DNA from: Fuerstiella sp. | GTDB taxonomy: Bacteria; Planctomycetota; Planctomycetia; Planctomycetales; Planctomycetaceae | Assembly: GCA_029245955.1 (NCBI GenBank) | Contig: JAQWOH010000049.1 | Location: forward strand, 62,001 to 126,000 | Direction of reading: 5' to 3' | DNA: 64,000 bases | Shown here: piece after piece, positions 1-9,516 of the stretch | Layout of the letters: every line of letters starts with the position of its first letter | Numbering within the stretch: position 1 is the first letter of the stretch | Made by a program: the position numbers and the translations under genes | The notes under the pieces: generated by a model | The model's database searches: none | Told to the model about the DNA's origin: nothing | Seen by the model: only the letters and a program-made list of their open reading frames with translations

Positions 1-1
1 T

Positions 2-253
2 TTTGATGAAGGAAAGGCTGTCTGCAGGTGCAACAGCGGACGATTTGATGCTCAACGGCCGGGTAGACGATCAGGTTCACGTGGCAAATGCCTCGGGGCA
101 CACAGACCGTCCATCGAAGATGTCAGTGTGGGTTCGGCCGTGGAGCCTCCGCAGTTTATCAGAATCTCGGACAGAGCTGCACTCATGGCTTCCAAGATTC
201 AGTATGCGCTGAGTCCTTATCTGTCACCGAATCCGGTATATGCATTACTTTGA
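2..253 (+). CDS. possible 3' end of an unidentified protein, cut by window edge
   Basis: An open frame enters from the left edge and runs 83 codons to a TGA at 251-253. The last 40 or so residues (ending ASKIQYALSPYLSPNPVYALL minus one or two uncertain positions) have a plausible protein composition, while the first part is Arg/Gly/Cys-rich and less convincing. Other frames are also partly open here. I do not recognise a family. It may be the C-terminus of a gene lying mostly outside the window, or chance. Bases 254-385 hold nothing I can name. Confidence 0.22.
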   Translation, partial: FDEGKAVCRCNSGRFDAQRPGRRSGSRGKCLGAHRPSIEDVSVGSAVEPPQFIRISDRAALMASKIQYALSPYLSPNPVYALL

Positions 254-385
254 TTTACGGTCTCCTTCATGCCGGTCGAAGCTGCGTCAGGATGCACGCC
301 CCGACACTCAGGGGACTTGTTGGATCAACAGGAAAAGTCCTTTGCATTTCACACAAGTCTGCTCAGGTTCATCGGTGCTCAGATG

Positions 386-1318
386 CTATGCGTACGCGAA
401 ATTAAACAGGGTTTGTGCAGTGCCACCGAGGATTCTTGATCGGTCATCATCAGACAGATGCGAGAGTGCGTCTGCCACCTGTTGGCGATAGTTCCGGTAC
501 GAATCACCAGTCGCCTGAGAGTTGAAGCCGCCACCATAGATGATGCGATCGGCTCCAAAAACGTTTGTCAGCTTGTGAATAACCGGGCCCGCGTCTCTAT
601 GAGGATAGCGATTCTGATCCGGCAGCGACGAGATCTTCATTACCGTGTTGCGAAATCTCGACCAGCGAACAACGACATCGTGTTCTCGAATTGTTCCCTG
701 CATCGGCCTCCCAAGATGGTCGATGATGACTTTAGTATCTGAGAATTCACGTATCAGCGGTTCAAAGCCGGCTGCGTAACGAGGTTCGAAATGCAGCTGA
801 ATAGCAAGGCCCAGATCGGTCGCCGTGGCCCACAGGTGTCGGAGTTCCTTTGTGCCGAACGGAGGCAGTCGCCCGGGGGCATAGGCGTGCACTCGGGCTG
901 CTATAATCCGGTCCGGGTTCTGACGAACAAGCGTCGCCATGCGATCCACCGATCCGGGACGGTCGGAAAAGAACAGACACGTTCCCTTCAGGCGACTGCC
1001 ACCGATACGCAGGCAGTGTTCCAGATAGGTGTGGTCGTCCTGATACGGTTCAGGGTGGACGACTACCGCAAAGTCGACGCCCGCACTGTCCATGGACCTG
1101 ATCAGATGCTCAGGAGTGGCCTTTGCCTCCGGGCGATATGGTGCTGCCGAGTGATAGGGAAACCTGGGATCCAGTCCCCCGAAGCAATGTAGATGGGTAT
1201 CAACTACAACCGCCGTGTTCTGTTCGTCTGCGATTGACGCTTCGGACACGAGAGCAGCTGGCAAGGGTAACGCCCCGGCGGTGCAGCGGATCATCTGTCG
1301 ACGTGTCAAATCCGTCAT
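386..1318 (-). CDS. amidohydrolase-2 family TIM-barrel metal-dependent hydrolase, Tat-exported
   Basis: A 310-residue protein. The N-terminus (MTDLTRRQMIRCTAGALPLP) is a twin-arginine signal followed by an Ala-rich segment, so export by Tat is likely. After it, VVVDTHLHCFGG is the HxH metal-binding strand-1 motif of amidohydrolase-2 (PF04909) enzymes. KVIIDHLGRP near residue 207 supplies the typical later His, and DRIIYGGGFN near the end sits where the family has its RIIYGSDFP strand-8 motif with catalytic Asp; here the Asp position reads Gly, which may weaken catalysis. The family includes 2-pyrone-4,6-dicarboxylate and fucono-lactone hydrolases, but the substrate cannot be told. The gene diverges from the subtilase gene across 329 bases. 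GGGGAA lies about 8 bases before the start. Confidence 0.8.
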   Translation of the reverse strand: MTDLTRRQMIRCTAGALPLPAALVSEASIADEQNTAVVVDTHLHCFGGLDPRFPYHSAAPYRPEAKATPEHLIRSMDSAGVDFAVVVHPEPYQDDHTYLEHCLRIGGSRLKGTCLFFSDRPGSVDRMATLVRQNPDRIIAARVHAYAPGRLPPFGTKELRHLWATATDLGLAIQLHFEPRYAAGFEPLIREFSDTKVIIDHLGRPMQGTIREHDVVVRWSRFRNTVMKISSLPDQNRYPHRDAGPVIHKLTNVFGADRIIYGGGFNSQATGDSYRNYRQQVADALSHLSDDDRSRILGGTAQTLFNFAYA

Positions 1319-1647
1319 TTACAATTTCCCCAACAGGTGAATCCGATCGTGTGACAAACGACGTGGTCAGCCTGCCTGGCATCATCCACCCGGCTGTTAA
1401 AGCACGTCATCGTGAAGACTGCACGAACAATGTAACGACGCCGGTGGATGTTGTCTTCCGGCAGAGCCATATAGAAGACACTGACCAGGCAACATCGACT
1501 ATCTCTGTGGACTCCAGCTGCTTCTGGAGCGGACAGAATCAGACGCTGTGTTGGTACCTGTGGACGACACTTTAGGGTATTCTTAACCATGAGGATTTCA
1601 CGACTTGTGAAGTATTCGAGTCTGAACGTTCGCCCCGTCTGAAAGTC
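1319..1647. other. divergent intergenic region
   Basis: This stretch separates the amidohydrolase (minus) and the subtilase (plus), so it must carry promoters for both. I see AT-rich patches near 1570-1590 but no box pair with convincing spacing, and no strong hairpin. Confidence 0.5.
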
Positions 1648-3810
1648 ATGTCAATGCGCAGCTGGCAACCGGCCGTGAGCCAATCGTTGGTGATGGCGTT
1701 TCTTATTGCAGTGTTTACTGACGCTATTGTGTTCTGCGCTGATGAACCGGCGCAGCCTGTGGGTTTCAAACGGGCAGGCATAGTCAAGGCCTGGAATACC
1801 TATAAACACAAGCTGACGTTCGGCAAGGGGCAGACACTGGCATTGGTAGATGACGGCTGCAAATTGTCGATGCCGGAATGGTCACAATCGGACGGAGATC
1901 AGCCGAAAGTGCTTGTGACGTACGACAGCGTTGATGGAGATGACGACCCGAAACATGAAGGCCGTGGATATCACGGATCTACGATCGGGATTCCGTCCTC
2001 CTTGAACTATGGTGGCAAACGAGGGGTGGCCTACAACGACCAGGTGGCTGTCATCAGAGCACTGGAGTGCTGTCACTGCAACGTTTCTGACGGTATGACA
2101 GTCGCGGCGGCACTGCAGTGGATCATCGAAAACCACGAGAGATACAGAATCACGACAGTGAATCTGGCGCCTGTAGACGACAAAGCACATGATTCGCCGG
2201 TCGCCACGGACATTGACGAGAAGCTGGCAGTACTGCGTGAACTCGGCATTTGGGTCAGCGCGCCGGCGGGCAATCACAATTTCACGGAAGGCATCTCGTG
2301 GCCCGCGTGTCAGCCCAACTGTTTCGCCATTGGAGCGGTGCGTCCGGAAGTTGACGAAGTCTATCTGGATCGCCACGCCAAAGTCGAACTTCTGGTCCCG
2401 GCAGCGGCGACGTCTTCGTCAAATGCGATTGCCTGCGGTGCAGCAATCGTTCTACGTGAGGCGATTGAGGAGACTCAGTATGACTGGAAACAGGACGCAC
2501 CCAATATTGCTGCTGCCATGATGGCGATCATGCAGAAGACGGGCGCTGCCGTGACAGATGACGCAACCGGCGCTACTTATCGAAGATTGGATCTGGCCGC
2601 CGCCCTCGCACACGTATTCACTGCGGCACCCACATTGAATGCGATTAAGTTCAGTGAACACCTGATTGCGAAGGATTATGCCTATGCCTATGGAATTGCG
2701 GCGGCGGATGTTGATGACGACGGGGACTTGGATTTGACAAGTGCTGACTACACTCCGCATAACATGCTGTATCTGTTCGAAAACGACAGCCACGGAAGAT
2801 TCGAGCGACATATCATACAAAAGGAAGACCCGGAACGTCTGGAACGCCACGCGGTCGGCGATGTTGACGGTGATGGCGATCTGGACGTCGTTATTGTGAA
2901 AAATCTGCGGGGGCATCTGTTGTGGTTCGAAAACAGCGGCACGCCGATCGACGGCAGACTTTGGCAGCGGCATGTGATCACAGCCGATCTTCCCGGCGCC
3001 TACGACGTCGCACTGGCCGACTTCGACAGAGACGGTGATCTGGATGTTGCGGCATCCAGTTGGTTGCTGGGGAACCAATTCGCATGGTTCGAGAATGACG
3101 GATCACCCGCGGGCGACGACTGGCAAAAGCACATGATCGAAAAGGACGTCGCAGAGACTCGCACGATGCGTGCAGCCGATTTCGATGGTGATGGCGATCA
3201 GGATTTACTGGGGACAGGCCGCAGATCGCACCAGGTGATCTGGTATGAGAATCATCACGACGGGAAGTCGGTCACATGGAAGAAACACTTCGTCGACGAC
3301 AAGTCTCGGTGTCCGGCGCATGGCAACCCGGCAGATATGGACGGCGACGGTGACATGGACATTGTGATGGCACTCGGCTTCTACTACAGACCGGGTTCCG
3401 GTCTGCCAGATGCATCGCTGCAGCGCGATGAGAATCAGGTCGTCTGGTATGAGAATAACGGTAAACCAGGCTCCGGCCTGTGGACCAAGCACATCATCGG
3501 TCCGCGTTTCGATGATGCCTTCGAGGCCGTCGCCGCGGACCTTGATGGCGACGGCGACGTCGACGTCGTGGCCACATCGTGGAGGAATCCCGGTCGCGTC
3601 GTTTGGTTCGAAAACGACGGAGATCCCACGGGACCGTGGACGCGTCATATGTTGAAAAACAACTGGCGCAGCGCGAATCAGGTGATCATCGCAGACCTGA
3701 ACGGCGATGGCAGACCGGACATCGCCGCTTGTGCCGAGCACGGCAGCTACGAACTGCGCTGGTGGCGGAACGACGGCAGAAACAGCGTTGCTGACTCAGT
3801 GGCGGAGTAA
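1648..3810 (+). CDS. secreted subtilisin-like (S8) serine protease fused to a seven-repeat VCBS/FG-GAP propeller
   Basis: A 720-residue protein with a hydrophobic signal segment at about residues 12-30. The subtilase part follows: LALVDDG gives Asp68/69, GYHGSTIG gives His109, PAGNHN gives the oxyanion Asn209, and the ATSSSNAIACG segment gives Ser256, with a Gly eight residues later as in the family GTSMAAPHVAG motif. The triad therefore looks complete, though the motifs are divergent. From about residue 340, seven repeats each contain an Asp-rich calcium loop of the DxDGDGDxD type (for example DVDDDGDLD, DVDGDGDLD, DFDRDGDLD, DADLNGDGRPD-like at the end), consistent with a seven-bladed FG-GAP/VCBS propeller. 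Expected location is outside the cytoplasm. It ends six bases before the convergent gene. ATG at 1654 is an alternative start. Confidence 0.85.
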   Translation: MSMRSWQPAVSQSLVMAFLIAVFTDAIVFCADEPAQPVGFKRAGIVKAWNTYKHKLTFGKGQTLALVDDGCKLSMPEWSQSDGDQPKVLVTYDSVDGDDDPKHEGRGYHGSTIGIPSSLNYGGKRGVAYNDQVAVIRALECCHCNVSDGMTVAAALQWIIENHERYRITTVNLAPVDDKAHDSPVATDIDEKLAVLRELGIWVSAPAGNHNFTEGISWPACQPNCFAIGAVRPEVDEVYLDRHAKVELLVPAAATSSSNAIACGAAIVLREAIEETQYDWKQDAPNIAAAMMAIMQKTGAAVTDDATGATYRRLDLAAALAHVFTAAPTLNAIKFSEHLIAKDYAYAYGIAAADVDDDGDLDLTSADYTPHNMLYLFENDSHGRFERHIIQKEDPERLERHAVGDVDGDGDLDVVIVKNLRGHLLWFENSGTPIDGRLWQRHVITADLPGAYDVALADFDRDGDLDVAASSWLLGNQFAWFENDGSPAGDDWQKHMIEKDVAETRTMRAADFDGDGDQDLLGTGRRSHQVIWYENHHDGKSVTWKKHFVDDKSRCPAHGNPADMDGDGDMDIVMALGFYYRPGSGLPDASLQRDENQVVWYENNGKPGSGLWTKHIIGPRFDDAFEAVAADLDGDGDVDVVATSWRNPGRVVWFENDGDPTGPWTRHMLKNNWRSANQVIIADLNGDGRPDIAACAEHGSYELRWWRNDGRNSVADSVAE

Positions 3811-3816
3811 CTCCGT

Positions 3817-5079
3817 CTACTGATTTGGACGTGAAGTCAAATCCGGGCGGGGTGCATGCGGATAGTCGACTGGCCGATACTGGATCGTCAACTCGGGAGT
3901 CATCAGCTTCTGTTGATGCTGGTCAAGCGAGGTGAGTGCTCGATCCAGAATACCACTGGTTAGCAGCGTTCGCTCAACAGGGTACGTCGGGTGGCCAGTG
4001 TGCATCATCCGTTCGATGCCCTTTAACAGCCATGCAAAATGAGGGTGACGTGGCTCTGTGCGTTCATCGAAACGCGTGCCCATTATTTCATTCTTCCCGT
4101 TCAGCTTCAGGGCGACAGACGTTCCTCTGGCATACCCAGGCAGCATAAAAACGGCACCGAGCAACCCATCAGCATACTGAAACAGAAACAACGTTGAATT
4201 GCTGCTTTGCCGTACATCACCGGCATTATGAGGCACCTGAGCCAACGCCGCGTCGAAGACGTCCTGCCGAATGACCCCGTCGTTCAGAACTTTCCACATC
4301 GCCTTGCCCTGCAGGCACTGCACCCACTGTACGCCGCGCTCGGCGTTCCGTCGGCGTTCGACGTGGCATTGAAAGAACTCGAGGGCGTGACTGCCGTAAA
4401 TGTCGAGCCCGGAGTAGCCGATCCCGACTGCCGATTCGATTTCGCAGTTGAGTGGAACTTCAATCTCCGGCTTTCGATAGCCAACTGTCATGGACGAGCC
4501 AGCCATGAACGGCACATTCATCTGCTTCGCTCGATCGTACATCCACTTGGCGTCCGACCAGGCGGGACCCAGATGTTTATCGTTGAACACCGGAACGACC
4601 TTGTCATATTTCCTGAACGTGTCCGTAATGGCCTCAAAGAAGCGACGACGTGGGTAAAGGTGCTGGCCTTTGCTGTTATACGGATATGTACCGTGCTCGC
4701 CGATACTGATCACTCCGTCAACCGGAATGTTGTTGCCACCAACCGTGACTGCCTGCTCGATGGTCTTGAAGATCGGCACGCCGTATTTTTCTGCCATCGC
4801 GCGAGCCATGTCGCGGTCCGTAAATTGTTCGACATACATCGACGACAGCTTCAGAGCCGGCCCTGGGCCACCCTTCTGTTCCCAGCCTTCCAGAATCTTG
4901 CCGATCAGCACGTCGGCATGCAGGCCGCGTTCGTACGCTGTAATCACAGCCGCGACATATTTTGGTTTCACGGGCTGCGCTTCGTTGGCGACCGTTGCCC
5001 AGGGCATGCCACTCCACACAGCGGCTGATGCAGTGTGAGCCAGCCAGGATCGACGAGTAATGTCAGTTGTCCTGCTCAT
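3817..5079 (-). CDS. Tat-exported protein of unknown function, possibly Gfo/Idh/MocA-related
   Basis: A 420-residue protein whose N-terminus (ITRRSWLAHTASAAVW) is a Tat-type signal. The body contains GVISIGEHGTYPYNSKGQ, KVVPVFNDKHLGP and a late segment GTSVALKLNGKNEIMGTRFD. The overall order, with a nucleotide-binding-like first half and a sheet-rich second half, resembles planctomycete Gfo/Idh/MocA-like secreted proteins, but there is no clear GxGxxG Rossmann motif, so this is a weak assignment. GAAGGAC lies about 7 bases before the ATG. It follows the propeller-cytochrome gene by 40 bases on the same strand and is probably cotranscribed with it. It is convergent with the subtilase. Confidence 0.6.
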   Translation of the reverse strand: MSRTTDITRRSWLAHTASAAVWSGMPWATVANEAQPVKPKYVAAVITAYERGLHADVLIGKILEGWEQKGGPGPALKLSSMYVEQFTDRDMARAMAEKYGVPIFKTIEQAVTVGGNNIPVDGVISIGEHGTYPYNSKGQHLYPRRRFFEAITDTFRKYDKVVPVFNDKHLGPAWSDAKWMYDRAKQMNVPFMAGSSMTVGYRKPEIEVPLNCEIESAVGIGYSGLDIYGSHALEFFQCHVERRRNAERGVQWVQCLQGKAMWKVLNDGVIRQDVFDAALAQVPHNAGDVRQSSNSTLFLFQYADGLLGAVFMLPGYARGTSVALKLNGKNEIMGTRFDERTEPRHPHFAWLLKGIERMMHTGHPTYPVERTLLTSGILDRALTSLDQHQQKLMTPELTIQYRPVDYPHAPRPDLTSRPNQ

Positions 5080-5119
5080 GTTTGTCCTTCAGAAGGATTG
5101 ACGTCCGGCACGGTGCGGG

Positions 5120-8065
5120 TCACTTCAGTGAACTGAGATACGCCACCAGGTCCGCCACCTGTTGCACAGTCATGTCACGGACCAGCAGGTCCGGCATCAA
5201 TGACTGACGCTGAGGGACCAGCTGTTCAATTTCCTCCGCGGGAATGCGTCGGGATTTGTCCTGGGCATCTTTGAGCACAACCTCTTCATCGTTCTTTTCC
5301 ACCAGAAGTCCGGTGAACAGGCGGCCTTTGGTCGTTTCTGCCAGATAGGTAACATACTTCGGGTCGATTCGTTTGGATGGTTCCAGAATGCTTTCCAGCA
5401 GTTGAGCGGGAGTTAGTTTCTTTCCAATCGTTGTCAGATCCGGCCCAATCTCTTTACCTTCCTTTTGGATGCGGTGGCAGTTCTTACAGGCCACACCGTT
5501 GGTATTAAAGAACACCTGCCTGCCGCGTGCCGAGTCGCCCCCTACTGCCAGAATCTGATCTGCGTGAACGGCGCTGCCCAATCGTTTGATCCGGTCCTCG
5601 GGGGGCAGGAATCGTTCAAACAGATCGCGGATGCTGATGTCGTTGTGACGCACAGCTGCCGCAACTGACTTTGCCATCACGGATTTCGACAGTTCCTGGG
5701 TGTCAACGGCATGCAGCAGCCGAATGGCGCCAGTAGTCGACGACAGCAGATGGTCCACGATGGCGGCCTGTTCAATCGTGGAGTCCGTCACATGCAGGCG
5801 AGTCAGGGCGGCCATCTCAGCCTTCTGCAGCTTGGTGATAGACGCATCTGCGGTGGAATCCGAATCTTTTTCCTGAGGCAGTTGGCCCAGCCACTCGCGC
5901 AGCAACCTGACCCCGGCAAGGTCGACTTCTGTAGACCCAATACGGGGCATGCGTCCGCTGCCCAGTTTGGACATTCGATACAGTAATACGGACCGAACCG
6001 GATCGCCCGGGGCAATCACCTGTGCTGAGTGGATACCGAATGTGCCCTGCGTCGGGCGAGTGTTGAGCATGTTTGTCTTGTCGAGTTCCAGGTCAAACTG
6101 CATGTGCGACAGCACGGCGCCTCCGGCGTGCAGACGATGGCAGTGAGCACAGTTTGTATGCAGGTACGCTCGGGCGCGATCCTTGAGTGCCGCGCTCGCG
6201 TCGTAAGGACTGGCCAGAGATGGCTGTTTCGACGCGTCCACTGGTTTTTCGACCAGCCCGATGTGGGCGAATGTGCCCAGCTGTGAAGCCGCATTGCCGC
6301 TGTAGTTGTGGCGTCTGGCCAGTTGAGGTGTATTAAACGCCAGTGCCGGCCCGGACCATCTGTTGTGGCATCGCTGGCATTCGGCCCGGCCGGAGAAGTG
6401 CCATGTCTGTTGTCGCACTCCGTGCAGCGCCGTTGAGTCCTGGACTTCAAACGTACTCTCCGCGCCGGATGCGGCGACAAGTGTCGCATCCGTCTGCTGG
6501 TCATTCCACTGATATGTGTACGGCATCCACTCGACGCCATCGAAATGCAGAATCTGAGTCTCAATGCGACGACGCGTGCTGGGATCGTCTTGCTGCATGT
6601 CCAGTGACAACGTCTTTACAAGCACCGATCCTTCCGGAAACGTCCACGCTGTGCCTTCGGCCTTGATCGACAACTCGTTCGGCACGGCCACGAATCGTTC
6701 GGCGACGGCATGATCAGCCCAGGGCTCTGCGTTGATCGAGTAGGGAATCACTCCGGGAGCAGGGGTGAGATCGGTGATTGACGAAAACAGACCACTATCA
6801 CTCAGATTGCGTGGAAAGGTGCTCGCCTCTCCCTGTCGGGGATTGGGTACGAGTTGGTGAATCGATCCGTCAGTATGATCCAGCAGCAGCAGCTCGCCAT
6901 CGTGCAGCTCACCAAAACCAACGACTCGGTGAGTGGTATCTGCCAGTTCCCGGTGGTCCACAACTTTGCCATTCTCGTACCGGAAGCCCCAGAATTTCCC
7001 GGTGTCGTAGTCACTGTAAATATGAGTTCCGTAGAGTTCCTTCACTCGCGTGCCGTAGTAGGTGGCTCCTTCGGTGATGGACGAAGACTCGGAATGTCGA
7101 TGGTCGATTGTCGGAGGCAGCACAGGAGTCGGTCCGCGAGGCCACTCCGGATGGGTGGAGGCTCGGCCTTCCATGACGGCCCAGCCGTAGTTGCCGCCGC
7201 GTTCGATGCGATACAGCATTTCCCAAAGTTCCCAGCCCACATCCCCAACCCACAGGTCACCCGTCTTGCGATCGAAACTCATTCTCCACGGATTGCGCAG
7301 TCCATAGGCCCAGATTTCACCTCGGGCCCCATCGATGTCCACGAATGGATTGTCCTCCGGAATGCGATAGTTGATCTCGCCGTCAGCGTGATCGACGTCG
7401 ATGCGCAGTATGGACGACAGCAGGTCACCGATGTCCTGTCCGGTTTTATGGATGTCCGGCGGGTTGGCAGGACCGCCATCACCCGTTGAGATATAAAGGT
7501 GACCGTCCGGCCCGAACTTTAAACAGCATCCGTTGTGTCCGCCTGACAACCATGTGATGAGCGTTGTCTGGCTCCCGACGTCGATCGTCGGCGGATCTGT
7601 GTCAGACATTTGAAACCGTGCCACGTGTGTGCCATCGTCCAGGTTGGCTTCTTTGATATAGCAAACGTAGCAATAGCGATTGTTTTCGAACTTCGGATGG
7701 AACGCCAGCGCATACACCTGTTTCACGTCCGGGAGTTCTTTGGCGAAGTCGACAACCAGATCCGTTTCTGAAACTGCAGCATCGTTGGGGAACGAAACGA
7801 TCTTTCCCGACTGTTCGACCACAAACAGGCGGTCACTGCCCGGTGCGGTAGTTATGTCCAGGCACTGATTGAATTTAAGCGCCGGAAACACCTGTTCTGT
7901 CACGAAAGGCAGGGGGGGCTCCGGCGATCCCGTGATCTTCGATGTCGTCCATGGAATTCGGGTCTCAATACCCACTTTGGGCGGGTCCGCCATGCTGCAG
8001 CGTGACAGCCCAAAGCAGGTCGTGATAACCATCAGTGAGGCGATAAGTCCTTTGTGGTTGTCCAT
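5120..8065 (-). CDS. secreted sorbosone/glucose dehydrogenase-type propeller fused to multi-heme cytochrome domains
   Basis: I start this at the ATG at 8065 (981 residues), because it gives a signal peptide (MDNHKGLIASLMVITTCFGL); a longer open frame reaches 8368 but overlaps the upstream gene. Residues of about 50-420 form a PQQ-dependent sugar-dehydrogenase propeller (PF07995 type), seen in LKFGPDGHLYISTGDGG and YGLRNPWRMSFDRKTGDLW. CxxCH heme sites follow near residue 563 (CQRCH), 638 (CAHCH) and 858 (CKNCH). The last is in a cytochrome c module of the kind found at the C-terminus of PVC proteins (GRQVFFN...CKNCHRI...IGPDLTTIGKKLT). The probable role is periplasmic sugar oxidation with electron transfer through the attached hemes. 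The substrate is unknown. Confidence 0.85.
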   Translation of the reverse strand: MDNHKGLIASLMVITTCFGLSRCSMADPPKVGIETRIPWTTSKITGSPEPPLPFVTEQVFPALKFNQCLDITTAPGSDRLFVVEQSGKIVSFPNDAAVSETDLVVDFAKELPDVKQVYALAFHPKFENNRYCYVCYIKEANLDDGTHVARFQMSDTDPPTIDVGSQTTLITWLSGGHNGCCLKFGPDGHLYISTGDGGPANPPDIHKTGQDIGDLLSSILRIDVDHADGEINYRIPEDNPFVDIDGARGEIWAYGLRNPWRMSFDRKTGDLWVGDVGWELWEMLYRIERGGNYGWAVMEGRASTHPEWPRGPTPVLPPTIDHRHSESSSITEGATYYGTRVKELYGTHIYSDYDTGKFWGFRYENGKVVDHRELADTTHRVVGFGELHDGELLLLDHTDGSIHQLVPNPRQGEASTFPRNLSDSGLFSSITDLTPAPGVIPYSINAEPWADHAVAERFVAVPNELSIKAEGTAWTFPEGSVLVKTLSLDMQQDDPSTRRRIETQILHFDGVEWMPYTYQWNDQQTDATLVAASGAESTFEVQDSTALHGVRQQTWHFSGRAECQRCHNRWSGPALAFNTPQLARRHNYSGNAASQLGTFAHIGLVEKPVDASKQPSLASPYDASAALKDRARAYLHTNCAHCHRLHAGGAVLSHMQFDLELDKTNMLNTRPTQGTFGIHSAQVIAPGDPVRSVLLYRMSKLGSGRMPRIGSTEVDLAGVRLLREWLGQLPQEKDSDSTADASITKLQKAEMAALTRLHVTDSTIEQAAIVDHLLSSTTGAIRLLHAVDTQELSKSVMAKSVAAAVRHNDISIRDLFERFLPPEDRIKRLGSAVHADQILAVGGDSARGRQVFFNTNGVACKNCHRIQKEGKEIGPDLTTIGKKLTPAQLLESILEPSKRIDPKYVTYLAETTKGRLFTGLLVEKNDEEVVLKDAQDKSRRIPAEEIEQLVPQRQSLMPDLLVRDMTVQQVADLVAYLSSLK

Positions 8066-8214
8066 GGTGATGTTTTGACCAAGGTGTTGATGTGAGAATG
8101 TGGCATGGGGGCTGCAAATCGTGTTCATGTGCTGGTTCGCCATCATGGTTTCCAAAGCCTGTCGTGAACAGGTTACCCGGCCCGGCAATCGAAAGTCAAA
8201 GATACCGCAGCCGA

Positions 8215-9354
8215 CTACGGCAGTGTGACGTCCCAGACCTTTGCGCGGCGTGACTTTCCTTCCGGCCCCTCGACCCTGAGTGTCACAACGAATTCGCCAG
8301 CCCTGGTGTAGTGATGGACGGGGTGTTGCTCCGTCGATGTGGTGCCATCGCCAAACTCCCAGTGCCATGACTCAATCGTTCCGAAGGACCGATCTCGAAA
8401 GGCGACAATGCGATCCTTTCTGCTGATAACGTGAAACGACCAGTCACCCTCAATCGGCTTGCGGAGACTTTCTTCGAGTGGCATCAGGCGGAATGCCACA
8501 AGGTCAGATGCGTTGCCATACATCGTCGTCTTGTGTGAAAGATTCCAAAACGCTGAATAGCGTTCTGCATTTTCGTCGTCGTAATCCAGCACGGCCCACG
8601 ACATGCCAATCACTTTGTCATCTTCCAGAGTTGTCTGCACGGCTGCGGATCGTTCCGGCGGGGCGTGATCAAATGGTGTTATGAAAAACTCAAGTATCAG
8701 TTTGCCACTTTCACCGTGTTTGAAATCGTAGTTGTAAGCAGCGTTGGCGAACGGTAGATCCTTGATCCACGGCTGAGAGCCCCACACCATCGCCCAGTCT
8801 TTTCCTTTTGCGGGGGTGAAGACGTGATAATTCTGTGCGTGGATGCCGTGAAATTTGAAATGCGTCTCCAGCTTGTTTCGCAGTTTGATGTTGGGGTGCA
8901 TCTGGCGAATCAGCGGGCCTCCGGATAAATCGCCGTCAATAACGACCTCAAAAATGTCGTTGTGAAGATCTTCGTGCATGAAGTCCCAGTAGTTGTCGCT
9001 CGCTTCGTACAGAAAATACAGATGGTTAAGTCCTGCCACCCAGCCCACTTTCACCTTTACGTCCAGATTCGCTTTGTCGCGTTTGTCGCCAATCCCGAAC
9101 ACCGTCTCCTGCAGCTGATCCATTCCAATGGCATAGGAATCCGGTACGAAAGACCAGTCATCCGAATTGCCGTCAATCCGCGGTATGCGGTCAGCAGGAA
9201 ATTGAAAAATCTTAAACTCAACATCAGGCCGCGCGAGACCTGCCGGGGCCGCAATGGCATTCTGCTGGGCGTACACTGACCGTGAAACACTGATGGCGAT
9301 GCAGATGTACAGGACCAATGCGATTCCACTGCGGGCAATTCTGTGCGTTGTCAT
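8215..9354 (-). CDS. secreted protein with CBM9/DOMON-like N-terminal domain and C-terminal PKD domain
   Basis: Start chosen at 9354 (379 residues) because it opens a signal peptide (IALVLYICIAISVSRSVYAQ); the open frame extends 49 codons further upstream without supporting features. Residues 45-290 contain RIDGNSDDWSFVPDSY, FEVVIDGDLSGG and LILEFFITPFDHA, a pattern typical of CBM9/carbohydrate-binding-like sandwiches that begin with an IDGxxDDW motif. The last 75 residues hold a PKD domain with its WEFGDGTTSTEQHPVHHY signature. It has no visible catalytic motif and is probably a surface or periplasmic binding protein. It is first in a minus-strand series with the propeller-cytochrome (150-base gap) and the Tat protein. 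Confidence 0.7.
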   Translation of the reverse strand: MTTHRIARSGIALVLYICIAISVSRSVYAQQNAIAAPAGLARPDVEFKIFQFPADRIPRIDGNSDDWSFVPDSYAIGMDQLQETVFGIGDKRDKANLDVKVKVGWVAGLNHLYFLYEASDNYWDFMHEDLHNDIFEVVIDGDLSGGPLIRQMHPNIKLRNKLETHFKFHGIHAQNYHVFTPAKGKDWAMVWGSQPWIKDLPFANAAYNYDFKHGESGKLILEFFITPFDHAPPERSAAVQTTLEDDKVIGMSWAVLDYDDENAERYSAFWNLSHKTTMYGNASDLVAFRLMPLEESLRKPIEGDWSFHVISRKDRIVAFRDRSFGTIESWHWEFGDGTTSTEQHPVHHYTRAGEFVVTLRVEGPEGKSRRAKVWDVTLP

Positions 9355-9516
9355 AGCAAGTGCGGTATCTCGAAGGTATGTTTTGAATGTGTCGCCACTC
9401 GCTTGAATTCTGATAATTTGCCATGCACGTTTCCAGCCAGTACCGTTATTGTTGTGGTGGACGGCGTTGTTTAGACCGTTGGTAATGCGATGGCAATCCA
9501 ATGAGAGGATCCCGAT

